A stretch of 64,000 nt of DNA from Sisyra terminalis. Lineage: Eukaryota; Arthropoda; Insecta; Neuroptera; Sisyridae. Every line of letters starts with the position of its first letter. Positions within the stretch are counted from its first letter, which is position 1. The notes under the pieces were generated by a model. It ran no database searches. It was not told the DNA's origin and was given only the letters and a program-made list of their open reading frames with translations. The translations under genes and the position numbers were made by a program. Below, piece by piece: positions 47,934 through 58,349 of this stretch. The DNA lies in NCBI GenBank assembly GCA_958496175.1, contig OY292274.1, positions 49,734,630 through 49,798,629 of the forward strand. The letters are read 5' to 3'.

Positions 47934-50900
47934 TAACTATCACAAAACAGCTTGTTCCTTCATAAATGTAATTTCACTTAATTGTAAATAATTACTTTTA
48001 TTTAAAAGATAAAAAAAATAGCTATAATAATGTATCGTAGTTCAGCATAGACTATGAATTGGCCATACATCTTTTGATCATAGAAGGAGCTTAACTTTGT
48101 GGTCAATAAGGAGACGAAGTATCAGTGGACCATGTGCTAGAATACCAAGATTGGAAGCTGGGAGTAGAAGATACATATACTGTTCCATAGAAGATTAAGG
48201 GTTGCCTAACTTTAAATAGTGGAGTCAACGACGTGCTACTCTTTACCGCCTCGACTTTCTTATTTGATTACTTATACTAAACGCCTACCATAACAAACAG
48301 GTTAAAATTGAAACAAAATTTAGTGACGAAGATAGTATAACAACTAAAAATTATAATATTAGTGTTTTTTTGCTAATTTTCGCTGATTTCGAAACAAAAT
48401 AATTGCTAAACGTGGTCACGTATGTTTTAATGTGATATACAAATGACCAAATTGAATAATTATTCGTTTTTAGCTCGATCAAGTTGCTAATTATGTAGTA
48501 AGTCGAATAAGGACCCAATTTCTTAGCATTGAGTGGCATACTGCTGAAAAGAGGAATAGCAATCATGAGGTTTCTCAAGCAGATTGGAATTTTTAAGGTC
48601 CATAAAATGCAAGTCCTCGAAAGACAAAGTTCTTCGAATAACTAGAGTCAAAAAATTAAAACTCGGCAAATGAACTTATTTTAAAGCCTTATTTACTTTA
48701 AATTGTAATTGAATATTTTTTATTGTTCTTAATATAAGAGCTTTTTTTCTGTGTTTATTTAACGGTAAGTTCAATTTCCTGTATAGTTTAAATTATTTTT
48801 TCTGTGTTTGCTGTCTTTGCCGAAATTTTTCTTGTAGATAAGGTCCATTTCCTTTTTTTCCAAATTCATTGCTTCATTTTTTTAGAGTAAACCAAGACAA
48901 TCATTCCTTTTTATGCATTTCATTGTATTTCCTTCATTTTGGTTTTATGTTTATATGTGATTTGTTTAGTTTTCATTCCAATAAGATGCAAAAAGAAAGA
49001 GGTCTATGTGTCTAGGTTAGCTACGTTTGCATCTCAGCCAATAACTGATTGTTTTTAAATTTTTATCAAATAAATACCACATTTTAAGGTACTTAAAGTT
49101 TTCTATTTCTTGTTTTCTGGAGGTTCATATTTCTAATGTTCAAAACTGAGCACATCCCTGGAAGCACTTTTGTTTTTGAAGTTTAAATTTCAATCAAAAG
49201 ATCCTTCTCGGTTAAATGTAATTTTTGTCACAGCAAGACGCTCTTTCTCTGAAACTAATTTTACTTTAATTTCACAAATGCATTGTTTGCCTTTCATATA
49301 GTATTTTCTCCTAAATGTTTGTATTGAGGTCGGTTTTCCAAAGGTATGTTCTTAACAATTATTGAAATGGATTTTTTAGCCATTGGTATTCTTGTAACTT
49401 TGGAAATAGATTAGGTTATATATTTTTTAAATTAATTAAGATACTTTTAAAATATTCCTTTTTTTTTTTGTTTTTAAGTAACACTTTTCTATAGATGATA
49501 ACAAAGTTAAGTGAAGAAATTAAACTAGAAAATACTTTTCCTTGAAATGTTTTCCGCTGTTATTATTAAATGAGTTTTATTATCTCGAATTTGTACGTAA
49601 TTTTCGTGCACAAGTAGCTCGACGAAAATTCAGTATTAAAATTGAAACGGGAAAAAACCGCACGAAATGAGCGTGCAAAGCTCTACATACACAATATGTT
49701 TTTGCGGTAGAAATGCTTGTCTTTTTAGTAAAGCTCTTGCGCGCGAATGGACTTTTGTTCTATGATTTTTGTAGTTGTATGCGAAAGAAGAGAAAAGTTT
49801 TCCGTTCAAGGGTGAGAGTTGGTTGAGAATGGATTTAGTTTGAAGGTAAACGGTAGCACTTTTGGTTTGTTTTATAAGTTGGATATGTGTGTAAAGGAGA
49901 ATATGGCGGTGGTTACGAATTGCAAATGCATATAGTACGTTTACCCGTAGTTTGTACTCTCTCTAGCAATGCTGAAATTTTCAACCACCATGAGAGTTTC
50001 ACGATACAAAACTGAATTCTCATATTTTATTCTACTATTTAATTGTCTATGTTATTAAACACTCACGGAATTTTGAATCTCAAAACTAACCAGCCAGAGA
50101 TATTATATAGTTACCACTACAGATTCAAACTATTACCAACAAAATACTTAAAAAATATTTTTTCGAAAGGTTTCTCAAACTGAAAGAAATTTAAAATTGA
50201 AATAATGAATTAGTAAATACCATTACTCAGAATTAAAACTGGTGGGTACTTTATGATTACATTTTGTACTTGCACATGTATGTAAATTGAATAAAACTCA
50301 AGATTTCCGTTTGACTCATTAGGAAAATTACGGTTTCTCGTATAAACTCAACAATCACACATTATTTTATACGCTATAAAGCTCCAGATCTTACAGTTGA
50401 GGGTAGAATTATTGTTATTTTTTTTTTTTTTGTAAAAGTTTGTTTCGACAATGCGAGTTTTCAACTTCTATTTAAATATATGTTCGCTACCTTCAGCATA
50501 AGTTAGATTATTCGTTTTGTCTTAAATGTGAATAAACGGGAGTGGTTTCTATGTAAAAGCAATGAATTTTCTTGTTTTTCTGTGCTTTACATCGCTAACG
50601 TCGTGTTTCAGCATGAGTTGCTTTAATAACTTGAGTACATTATAAACAAAACAATTTATTTAACTGAACGAGGCAGAAAAATGATATGCTTGGAAAATTT
50701 TTACTAAAACCTTGTTATGTTAAATCAAGCTTTTCTCTAATTCAGCTGATTAAATTAAAAGCAAATATTGACTAATTAAATTCAAGATTTTTCTTCATTC
50801 ATTTTTGTAATGATTATGATGCATACTTGTATCACATTAACTTACTGAAATAACAAGTGAAAGCTTTCTATGTGATTTAGTTTTTCACTTTGAAATTTAT

Positions 50901-51454
50901 GATTGTAATGTATTGTAAATGATCGTTTATACAGATCTACGCAATTATACATGCTATTTTATGACAATAATAATTTTTCGTATGGCAAATGTTTTCAATG
51001 AATATTTTTCGAAGAAGAGACCCATGATGTATTGATTAACAGTTAATTCACATAAACTACATACATTTTGAATACGTAGTCCATTGGGTATACAAGCTGT
51101 GTATATAAATAGCCACTTCCTAAAATAAATGCTATTTGATATCAGCAACCTAATAAATAATCTTCTACGCTTTTTATCATATTTTTTTCATTCGAGAAGA
51201 ATAATTGAATCCTCAAATAGTAATAGATCTATTACAACTATCAATTAAAAAATTTTGCTTTATTGAATTTTTATCTAAAAAAATACAGGATGGGACTGAC
51301 AGTTCTGCTTATTTTGAAATCAATAAATGAAAAGATATTTCAAATGTTGATTAGGTTCATCGAGCACCATAAAGAACAAATGTAAAGTTTATGCTAACAC
51401 TGTATTAAATACAAAATCATGCAAAACGTATTCATTATTATCAAAACACTTCGT
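47934..51454. other. AT-rich stretch, no recognised gene
   Basis: No gene recognised. The patch at about 49600-49960 is less AT-rich, with CGTGCACAAGTAGCTCGACG and GCTCTTGCGCGCGAATGG, and may be conserved non-coding DNA. ACAGGATGGGACTGACAGTT at 51284-51303 resembles the end of a DDE transposon and may close the element whose transposase lies just downstream. Confidence 0.45.
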
Positions 51455-51720
51455 TCATCTACTTCTGAAACTACGACCAATTCTTTCCAGCATATCGACG
51501 AATATGTCAGTTATAGTTTGACAAATGTTGTTTGTAAAATAATCCAGGATCCTAGAATAATCTTTGTAAATATTTGATTATTGTTCCCTAGAAAATAATC
51601 ACAAGGGATTGAATTAGGGGACCGTGCAGGGGATGAAGTGTCCTGAGAAGTATTGCCGCAAAACAACCATTGACTTACGAGATGTGTTTGTGGTGGCACC
51701 ATTCTGCCAGAATCATACTT
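51455..51720 (-). pseudogene. DDE transposase fragment (Tc1/mariner-like group)
   Basis: The minus-strand frame at 51511-51702 contains PPQTHLVSQWLFCGNTSQD and SPARSPNSIPCDYFLGNNNQ. This matches the end of DDE transposases in which QDGAPPH precedes WPARSPDLTPCDYFLWG and its last catalytic acid. After a frameshift the next frame reads NNICQTITDIFVDMLERIGR and ends SFRSR, matching the family's usual C-terminus (NIR..I..I..DML.R.M.NF). The frameshift, the loss of the QD pair and the loss of Trp show that it is dead. Only about the last third of the protein remains. Confidence 0.85.
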
Positions 51721-53449
51721 CTCCTTTAGTCATCTTGTAGAGTGTTAACAAGAAAAACTCCTCCATTATTATTGCATATATTAGTTTTGCATACTTCACA
51801 ATATAACATATTACTGATAGGTTATGAAAAGCAATGAAGAACTGTAACAACATCAATAAAATACTATACGGATTGTACGGATTGAAAAACGGGGTGTGCA
51901 CGAAATAAATATTTTTTTCACAAACATTAAAAGAATTGTTTCTCAATTAAATAAGAATAACAATCATAACGGCCAGAAGTCACAGAAACGGCCCATTTGT
52001 TTTGATCAAAAACCATGGATCAAAATATTTGCCCATATTTGTGATCCTACTTTATGATCTTAGTTGAATCTAACAGTATTAAACTTTACAACTCTCTTCA
52101 TCAATTATGCCTACACCTATCCTCCTCCAAGCAACTTTAACTCCAAGGCGGCAAATTCAAATAAAAAAGTTGCCTTGGCTAAATCTGAACTTTCAATATC
52201 AATAAATTATGTTTTGTTTATCTGTTTAAACATATAAGTACCTAAACAGTGTACAAAAATCAAAATTACGAAGCAATATAAAATACATGTATTTTAAAAT
52301 GAATTTGATATTCATAATTCAAACTAATTAATTTAAATCGAGGAGTTTTGGAAAAAAATTAGTAACAATGTAACAACCATTATAACTAACTCATAGTTTA
52401 ATTTTAAAATCAGGAAAAATAAAACCAACTTCTTTTACTAAGCGTCAAAAAAGAATAAGAGAGTTTTCCAAGGAGCAGGTAACTAATAAGATTCTCAATT
52501 TATAAATCAAGGTACTTTTCTCTTGAGTGGCTTTTACGTCAAAGTATGAACTTATTTCTACTTATTATTTTATATACCTTCATAACATTTTATTGGCATT
52601 ACTTCAACTTGACGCAAAAGTATCATTAGTTTTTACAGTTTATTTATAGTTGATGTTTACTTATTGAAATTAAAAAGGTTTTAAATCTGCTTCAAAAACA
52701 TTGCATTCATTTCAATCAAAAATGAAACTGTAGCTGCATGATATTCAGCAATCCTGAAGCGCACAAGCAACCCCTCACGTAATACAACAACCCTTCTATT
52801 TAATAATCAGATAAAAATGAAACTCATTTTACATTGATATTAATAAACCATCGCATCGACCTATTAACAGCTTCGCTATTAAATTTAGCTAAACACAATT
52901 CATTTCAAGTGGAAATTTAACATCTAAAAACAAATTTAAACCGCAAACGAGAAGTAGCGTTGACGTGTTGAGCTCGTCCTTACAATTGCTCGTACTGTAC
53001 ACTCCTGAACAAACACACATTGAAGATAATTCCTAAGCGACAACAATCCCTCATCTAACTCAACACCCCTTTGTAACTTTCTACATTTACACCACGTTAA
53101 TGTTATGCGTGAGTGCTTTTGTCTTTTGACAAGAGGCTCATAATTTTCCAATTATCTAATTATTTCAGGTATTTGCTTAGAAAAAATCAAGTTGTGAGTT
53201 TTAAAATTAATTAATTTACATATGAACTCATGCATATGTATGTGAAGTACTTAGTTTCAAGAACAAATTAAATAATGTGCACTTAGTTCCCAATACTTTT
53301 ATACTCAAGAAAAATACTGGCTGCGAAATTAACGATAAATTTAAAAATGCATATTTTATGATTACGGGTACCGGTGTTAGCTCGTGGGAAATTTTTTTGG
53401 AATACAAAAATCTTGGCATATTTAAGCTTTATTTTACTAGGCGATTTAC
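51721..53449. other. AT-rich stretch with a diverged local duplication
   Basis: About 90 bp near 52752-52850 resembles 53028-53105 (GAAGCG..CAA..CAACCCCTCA...CAACA.CCC). No gene recognised; the minus-strand frame at 52936-53151 covers the second copy and lacks a known domain. Confidence 0.4.
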
Positions 53450-53722
53450 TTAAGCTAGTAATTTGTAAATCTGGATACATTCGATGTTACCTACGACAGA
53501 TATAATATTGATTTCTAGATCCCCAAATTCGCGTTTAATGTTAGTAACATTGCCATTGTTAACGGTTTGGACTTCACTCATGGCAGTGCCTTCGATTCTA
53601 ATAATGCATTTTGCTGTCATCAGGATTCTGCAGCTAAAATTCCACTCCGGATTTGGCACTACGGGCTTGACATTCCGACATTCAAAAACATTCAGTATCA
53701 GTATCCTGACTATTAAGGACAT
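53450..53722 (-). CDS. Coding-like stretch of unknown family (candidate exon)
   Basis: The minus strand is open for 90 codons with a protein-like composition: LIVRILILNVFECRNVKPVV, NPEWNFSCRILMTAKCIIRI, EGTAMSEVQTVNNGNVTNIK, then REFGDLEINIISVVGNIECI. Cysteines fall at regular intervals, hydrophobic residues alternate as in beta strands, and third positions carry many C and G, unlike chance frames here. A TTAATAGTCAG/G acceptor-like site lies near the start and a GTAG/GTAAC donor-like site near 53490, so it could be an internal exon. The other strand is also open (53484-53729), which weakens the case. I do not recognise the protein. Confidence 0.38.
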   Translation of the reverse strand: MSLIVRILILNVFECRNVKPVVPNPEWNFSCRILMTAKCIIRIEGTAMSEVQTVNNGNVTNIKREFGDLEINIISVVGNIECIQIYKLLA

Positions 53723-54247
53723 ACCTTAATGGATGAATATATTAACAAACATTATCTACTTAAAGGTTTATTACAAAGTAGTGAAGATATTCGCTTCGTA
53801 CAAAATATGTAGAATACATTGAATTTACAGATTCTTAGAGATAAGTACTCAAATATTTACATTGTTTCCGAATTTTTTTAGTTTAAACGACAAATTGTTC
53901 AGGAAAAGGATCGTTCTTCACTCTGGGCAAGAGGAAAGCTAGTAATGCGCGACTTGTGTACTACAAACAGTACTATTGGCCTAAAGAAACTTAATACTTT
54001 AGCTTAATTATCTATTGATTTGTGCAAAAAATCGATTACAATGATATAAACCACATTTTTGCGTAAACCAAAGCTCGGGAGAGGAAGTTAATATCTTAAG
54101 TAAGCTGGAAAAAAGCTGTAAGTTATATTAAATATTGAGATAAATATTGAGAATAATAAGTTATTTGTAAACATTGAAACAACATGAAGTTAATTCATAA
54201 GAAGTTTTGAAAAAACTAATAAAGATGAATCAATAACCTACTTGGTA
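53723..54247. other. AT-rich stretch without a recognised gene
   Basis: Nothing recognised on either strand. Confidence 0.5.
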
Positions 54248-54310
54248 TGGAGCAAAAAGGGCGAAATATTGAATAGGCCTAAGGGGCCTTCGGACTTAAA
54301 TCCGCCACTG
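54248..54310 (-). mobile_element. hAT-type end, copy B
   Basis: GAGCAAAAAGGGCGAAATAT, TTGAATAGGCCTAAGGGGCC and TTAAATCCGCCACTG follow the same layout as 26949-27009. Read on the minus strand it starts CAGTGGCGGATTTAAGTCCG, a common hAT terminus. The body of the element was not found. Confidence 0.55.
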
Positions 54311-57300
54311 GTGTCAGTTACTTTGATTACCATACATCGGTAGCGATGTTTGGATTAAAAAGAAGAAAAGAAATATTTGAAATCTATAACAAGTGTTAAA
54401 CTATAACTTATATTAGTTTTGTAATATAAATCAATCGGAGGTCCAAGCTCATAGTATCTTTAGACATCAATGAAAAATGTATGAGTGCTTCTCAAAGATG
54501 AAGACTAGGACTAAAATCGAACAAAATGGAACTAATTTATTTTTTTAATGAAAATAATTTACTGTCCTTTTTTAACTACATAGAAACAATCTCTTCTCCA
54601 TTGACAATGTAACGACAAATGCTAAAAACTTTTGATAATTTCGAAAACTAGATATTAAAAGCTTTAATTTAATTATTATATGTTCTACAACAATTTTCTA
54701 CGAGTTTAATTTTTGTTTATGCAACTAAGGCTTTTAATAATGATTTTTTTGCATTTCAGTGATTTTAAAAAGAATGCTAGATAATCATTCTTTTATATTC
54801 ATTAATAAGCTCAATTTTTCTGTAGAAAAATACATAAAATCAATTAAAAATGAAATACTCAAATAAATATATAACTTAGCGAATATTTATATTTGGCAAA
54901 AAAAATATCCGTGAACAAGTTTCCCTTGGCAGATATTGATTTCTACAGTAATAAATGTAAATCAAATGCTTTTAATGAAAAAAGTTTGAACAAAAACAGA
55001 GTTGTCAAACCCATCATTCACAGAACTGTGATTTATCATGCGGTGTGGTGAGGAAAAAATGATCTCTAAATCAACCATTCATATTTTAATTTTATGTAGA
55101 ACAAGCAAAAAAAATTATTGTTTTCGAACAATGTTCAATTTAATAATAAATTGTTCTTATTAAATTATTTTACGAATGCGTAATGGGGGATAACCAGTAA
55201 CTACACATGCTTGGGAGACGTAAGACACTCCCTTTCGTTGTTCGACACGACCACGAGCAAATTAACTTTGCATATTATTCCAGGTTCTTCCCGGCTTTCT
55301 TTACAGGATTTGCTTTGCACACAGTAAAGAAGTTCGCCGAAGTAAATTTCTGCATCTGAATTTATAATATATAACACTCAGTAATTTACACACAGAAAGT
55401 ATTGGCAATGAAAACAAACTTGAAGCTCACCGCTTTTACCACATTATGTAAAACATTCATTTGCTTATGTTCAAGGTATCTCTGTGTAAATTAGTTTTCT
55501 TTCAGATTTTCATACAAGTGTAGTAAATATCTAAGTTTGTTTTGCCTCTTTGTTATGGTATTTAATTAATTAATACATTGAATTTCAATAATAAATAACT
55601 TCGATTTTCAGCAGCTATTTCCATTTGCATTGAAATCAAATTTTTAAAATTTCGTCATTGCCCTACATTTTTTTTCCCTATTATAAAGGATATTCTTTAA
55701 ACTGAAAAATTATACATTTGTAGAATTTACAAAACATTTACTGAAAATCGACTATTCTCCAATGTGTCCTCCAACACAACCTTCAACTTCAGCGTTACTG
55801 TGTGTAAAAATTCACAATTTTGTTGGTATTTTATTTGTTGTACCACAACCAAAAACATGCATAAATAAAATCGTACTTATTTGTTCAACATTGCTTGAAA
55901 AATTTCAAAAATCAGGAAATAAATCAGATGTATACGTTAATGTGAAAAATAATTATTAAATTATCCAAATAAGCCATAATAAGTTGTTTTTTTTATATAA
56001 AATTTATTAATTATCAAAATAATAAGTAGCAAACGGTATGTATAGAAGTATACCATATATGGCGGCAAGAACAAAGAAGGTACCTAAACAGATACGTGGG
56101 AGCACGGAAAGAAATTGTATCAAAAATTTCAATTATAATATCGTACTTTCTGTTGTATAATATAAGGGTGCAAGACCTGAACTAACGTTTTTTAATTTTT
56201 ACAACACCGCATAGTAAAATTCATTTGACAAAGATTACTACTTAAAACAGAAAAACAATCCTATTCACTTTCATTAACTATACGATGTTCAAATTAAAAA
56301 TATTAAATTAGCCTGACAAGACTAGTTGCACACGAAAAGATTCTCCTATTTTACTTTTTCTTTATTCAAAAATCTTCACAATCTCATAATTTGGCTTTCA
56401 AATAGTGAGGCAAAGTAATTACTAAAAATCAATTATTTATTCATCACTTAATTTTATTTCTCGATTAATATCATAATATTTTTAATGTATGTAATAATCC
56501 AATCCAGATAGTCTAGAAAAACAAAAAAAAATATAGTTAACTATTGAAAGTTTCGTTTTAGAAAAATTAAGTTGAAAATATTTTCAATAATAAAAAAATA
56601 CGAAAAATCAAACATAAAAACTTGACTATTTTTTATATGAATTGAAATTTTGTTCCAAAATAAAAACGGTTTTTCTTTAAGACGTTTAGTTATGATTTCT
56701 TATTAATTCATTTGTTCTGGCTGTGACGATTGCAATCATGTAACATAGGATTTGTCACAGTCAGCGAAGGCTTCAAGTTTTAAATTGGCTTGAAACCTTT
56801 TATAGAAATGATTCATGTTTAAGCAGCATAATATTCGTTTAGAAGTCAGAAAGTAGGGAGAAATCAGAGAGGTAGTAGTAGTTCTACCTCTTTTATTTGT
56901 TCATGTTATATATGTATATGTAATAACACCCAAGATTATTAAAATTTAACTACGTTTTAAAGAAAACAATTGTTAAAATTACAATGATTTGATATGAAAA
57001 TTCAAATGTAAATAGGAAAGTAAAAATAAAAGTTTAAAAAAAAAAGATAAAGATAATGAATGTCTGATCCTTGATAACGATGTTCCTATCATAATTTTAT
57101 TTTTTTCGTTAGTGAAATAACAAATTTTGAAGTAAACTACAAATTTCATAATCTCAAATTATCAAATTTGAATTAACTGATTTTTGTCATTTGTTTTAAC
57201 TCCCCTTTTTGAATGCTTTCACTTGTTAATTTTTATCAGTTGTATCAGTGTAAGCTGTGAATATTTCACGGGTAATTACCGATATTTTAGTATACGTATC

Positions 57301-57693
57301 ATATACGTAATATTCTAACAAATTGACTAATTTTTGTCTTATAAGATGGGCATATCTAAGAGATGTATACGATCCACGACGATTGAAAGTTTTGGATTTG
57401 AAAACCAGTTTCAAAAAAATACTTTTTGTAAAGATTATTGGAAATTCAATATATTTTTATATCGGATATATTAATGGTTACTCTAAAACAAAACTTAGTT
57501 TTAATGTAAGCCTTAATTTTGCAAAATTTCGAATTGGAGACAAGATTTAGCAAATCTTGCAAGTCTCGTCTCATGTGCACTTATAATCGCATTCGTTATA
57601 GTTTTCAAACAAAGCAAGAGAAGCATACCATTTTTGTTAAACTCACTTTTGAATTTGATAAGTATTTTATTTACTTCCGAATCACAATCAATT
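54311..57693. other. AT-rich stretch without a recognised gene
   Basis: No gene recognised. The patch at about 55180-55340 is less AT-rich. The ATG-started 65-codon frame at 55762-55959 has no known domain. CTGTGAC...GTCACAG near 56720-56760 can form a hairpin. Confidence 0.45.
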
Positions 57694-57780
57694 AATGGAT
57701 AATAATATATATAAGTCTTTGAGATTCAATTAAATTTCTTTATTACGACGCGTTTCGACAGTTTTAAACTGTCATCATCA
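57694..57780 (-). repeat. Penelope terminal repeat, left (inverted)
   Basis: Contains ATTACGACGCGTTTCGACAG and GTTTTAAACTGTC. It continues into six or more TCA units (to about 57789), so the complement reads ATGATGATGA where the right copy has CTGATGA. Confidence 0.95.
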
Positions 57781-57848
57781 TCATCATCATAATCGCCAAC
57801 TTCCTAAAGAAAAATAATTTCAATATCGCATTTTCAACAAACAACAAC

Positions 57849-58241
57849 ATGATGAAAATGCTCAAACCATTAGAGAACAATCAAATTACAACGGAAAATA
57901 AGACCGGAATATATAAAATTAAATGTGGTTCCTGTGAAAAATTCTACATATGCCAAACTGGTAGATCTTTCGGGGCAAAATATAAGGAACATACACCCAA
58001 GAAACCTACTTCAACAACAACTTCAAATTTTACAAAACACCTTTATGACGAAAATCATCAATGCTTAAATTTCGAAACAAATTTTAAGCCGCTACATATA
58101 TGCAAGAAAGGATCACATATGAACACCCTAGAAGAATATGAAATATACAAAGCACACAAACTAGATCCAAATAACATCCTTAACGACAAATTATATAAAA
58201 CAAACAACCTGTATGAAATTTGTTTAAAATTGATAAAATAA
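57849..58241 (+). CDS. GIY-YIG endonuclease of a Penelope-like element (partial)
   Basis: An intact 130-codon frame corresponding to the C-terminal part of a Penelope-like polyprotein. This single-strand-cutting nuclease makes the nick that primes reverse transcription at insertion. GIY is at residues 20-22, with KCGSCEKF following (Cys 26 and 29, the element-type zinc-binding pair). The YIG motif reads YIC at 33-35, a Gly-to-Cys change. TGRSF holds the conserved Arg 39, KEH is at 46-48, FTKHLYDENH is at 61-70, and LEEYEIYK at 94-101 provides the conserved Glu. No reverse transcriptase precedes it, and the ATG at 57849 is probably internal to the ancestral polyprotein. The YIC change may impair activity. 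The remainder of the domain looks intact. Confidence 0.88.
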   Translation: MMKMLKPLENNQITTENKTGIYKIKCGSCEKFYICQTGRSFGAKYKEHTPKKPTSTTTSNFTKHLYDENHQCLNFETNFKPLHICKKGSHMNTLEEYEIYKAHKLDPNNILNDKLYKTNNLYEICLKLIK

Positions 58242-58261
58242 TTATTATTCTGTATTAATAC

Positions 58262-58299
58262 CTGATGATGACAGTTTAAAACTGTCGAAACGCGTCGTA
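58262..58299 (+). ncRNA. Hammerhead-ribozyme-like motif
   Basis: CTGATGA (58262-58268) is followed by a seven-pair stem (GACAGTT with AACTGTC, loop TAA), GAAA (58287-58290) and a three-pair stem (ACG-CGT-CGT) ending at GTA (58297-58299), a permitted cleavage triplet. Penelope-like elements are known to carry type I hammerheads with such a minimal stem III in their terminal repeats. One extra T lies between CTGATGA and the stem, and the bases flanking stem I do not pair well, so activity is doubtful. Confidence 0.55.
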
Positions 58300-58349
58300 A
58301 TAAAGAAATTTAATTGAATCTCAAAGACTTATATATATTATTATCCATT
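58263..58349 (+). repeat. Penelope terminal repeat, right
   Basis: Exact reverse complement of 57694-57780 over 87 bases. Carries AATAAAG and most of the hammerhead-like core. Confidence 0.95.

Larger units (their letters stand above)
57694..58349 (+). mobile_element. Compact Penelope-like element with inverted terminal repeats
   Basis: Two 87 bp repeats (57694-57780 and 58263-58349) are exact reverse complements and enclose a single reading frame for a GIY-YIG endonuclease. Penelope-like retroelements encode a reverse transcriptase followed by this endonuclease and carry terminal repeats that can be tandem or inverted. Here the reverse transcriptase is missing: only 68 bp lie between the left repeat and the ORF start. 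The element is therefore either a strongly 5'-truncated copy with an inverted second terminus or a small derivative lineage. The perfect match between repeats suggests a young insertion. Confidence 0.85.

Noticed and set aside
57775..57792. TCA tandem units as an independent microsatellite
   Set aside because: They are continuous with the left Penelope terminal repeat and best read as an expansion within it.
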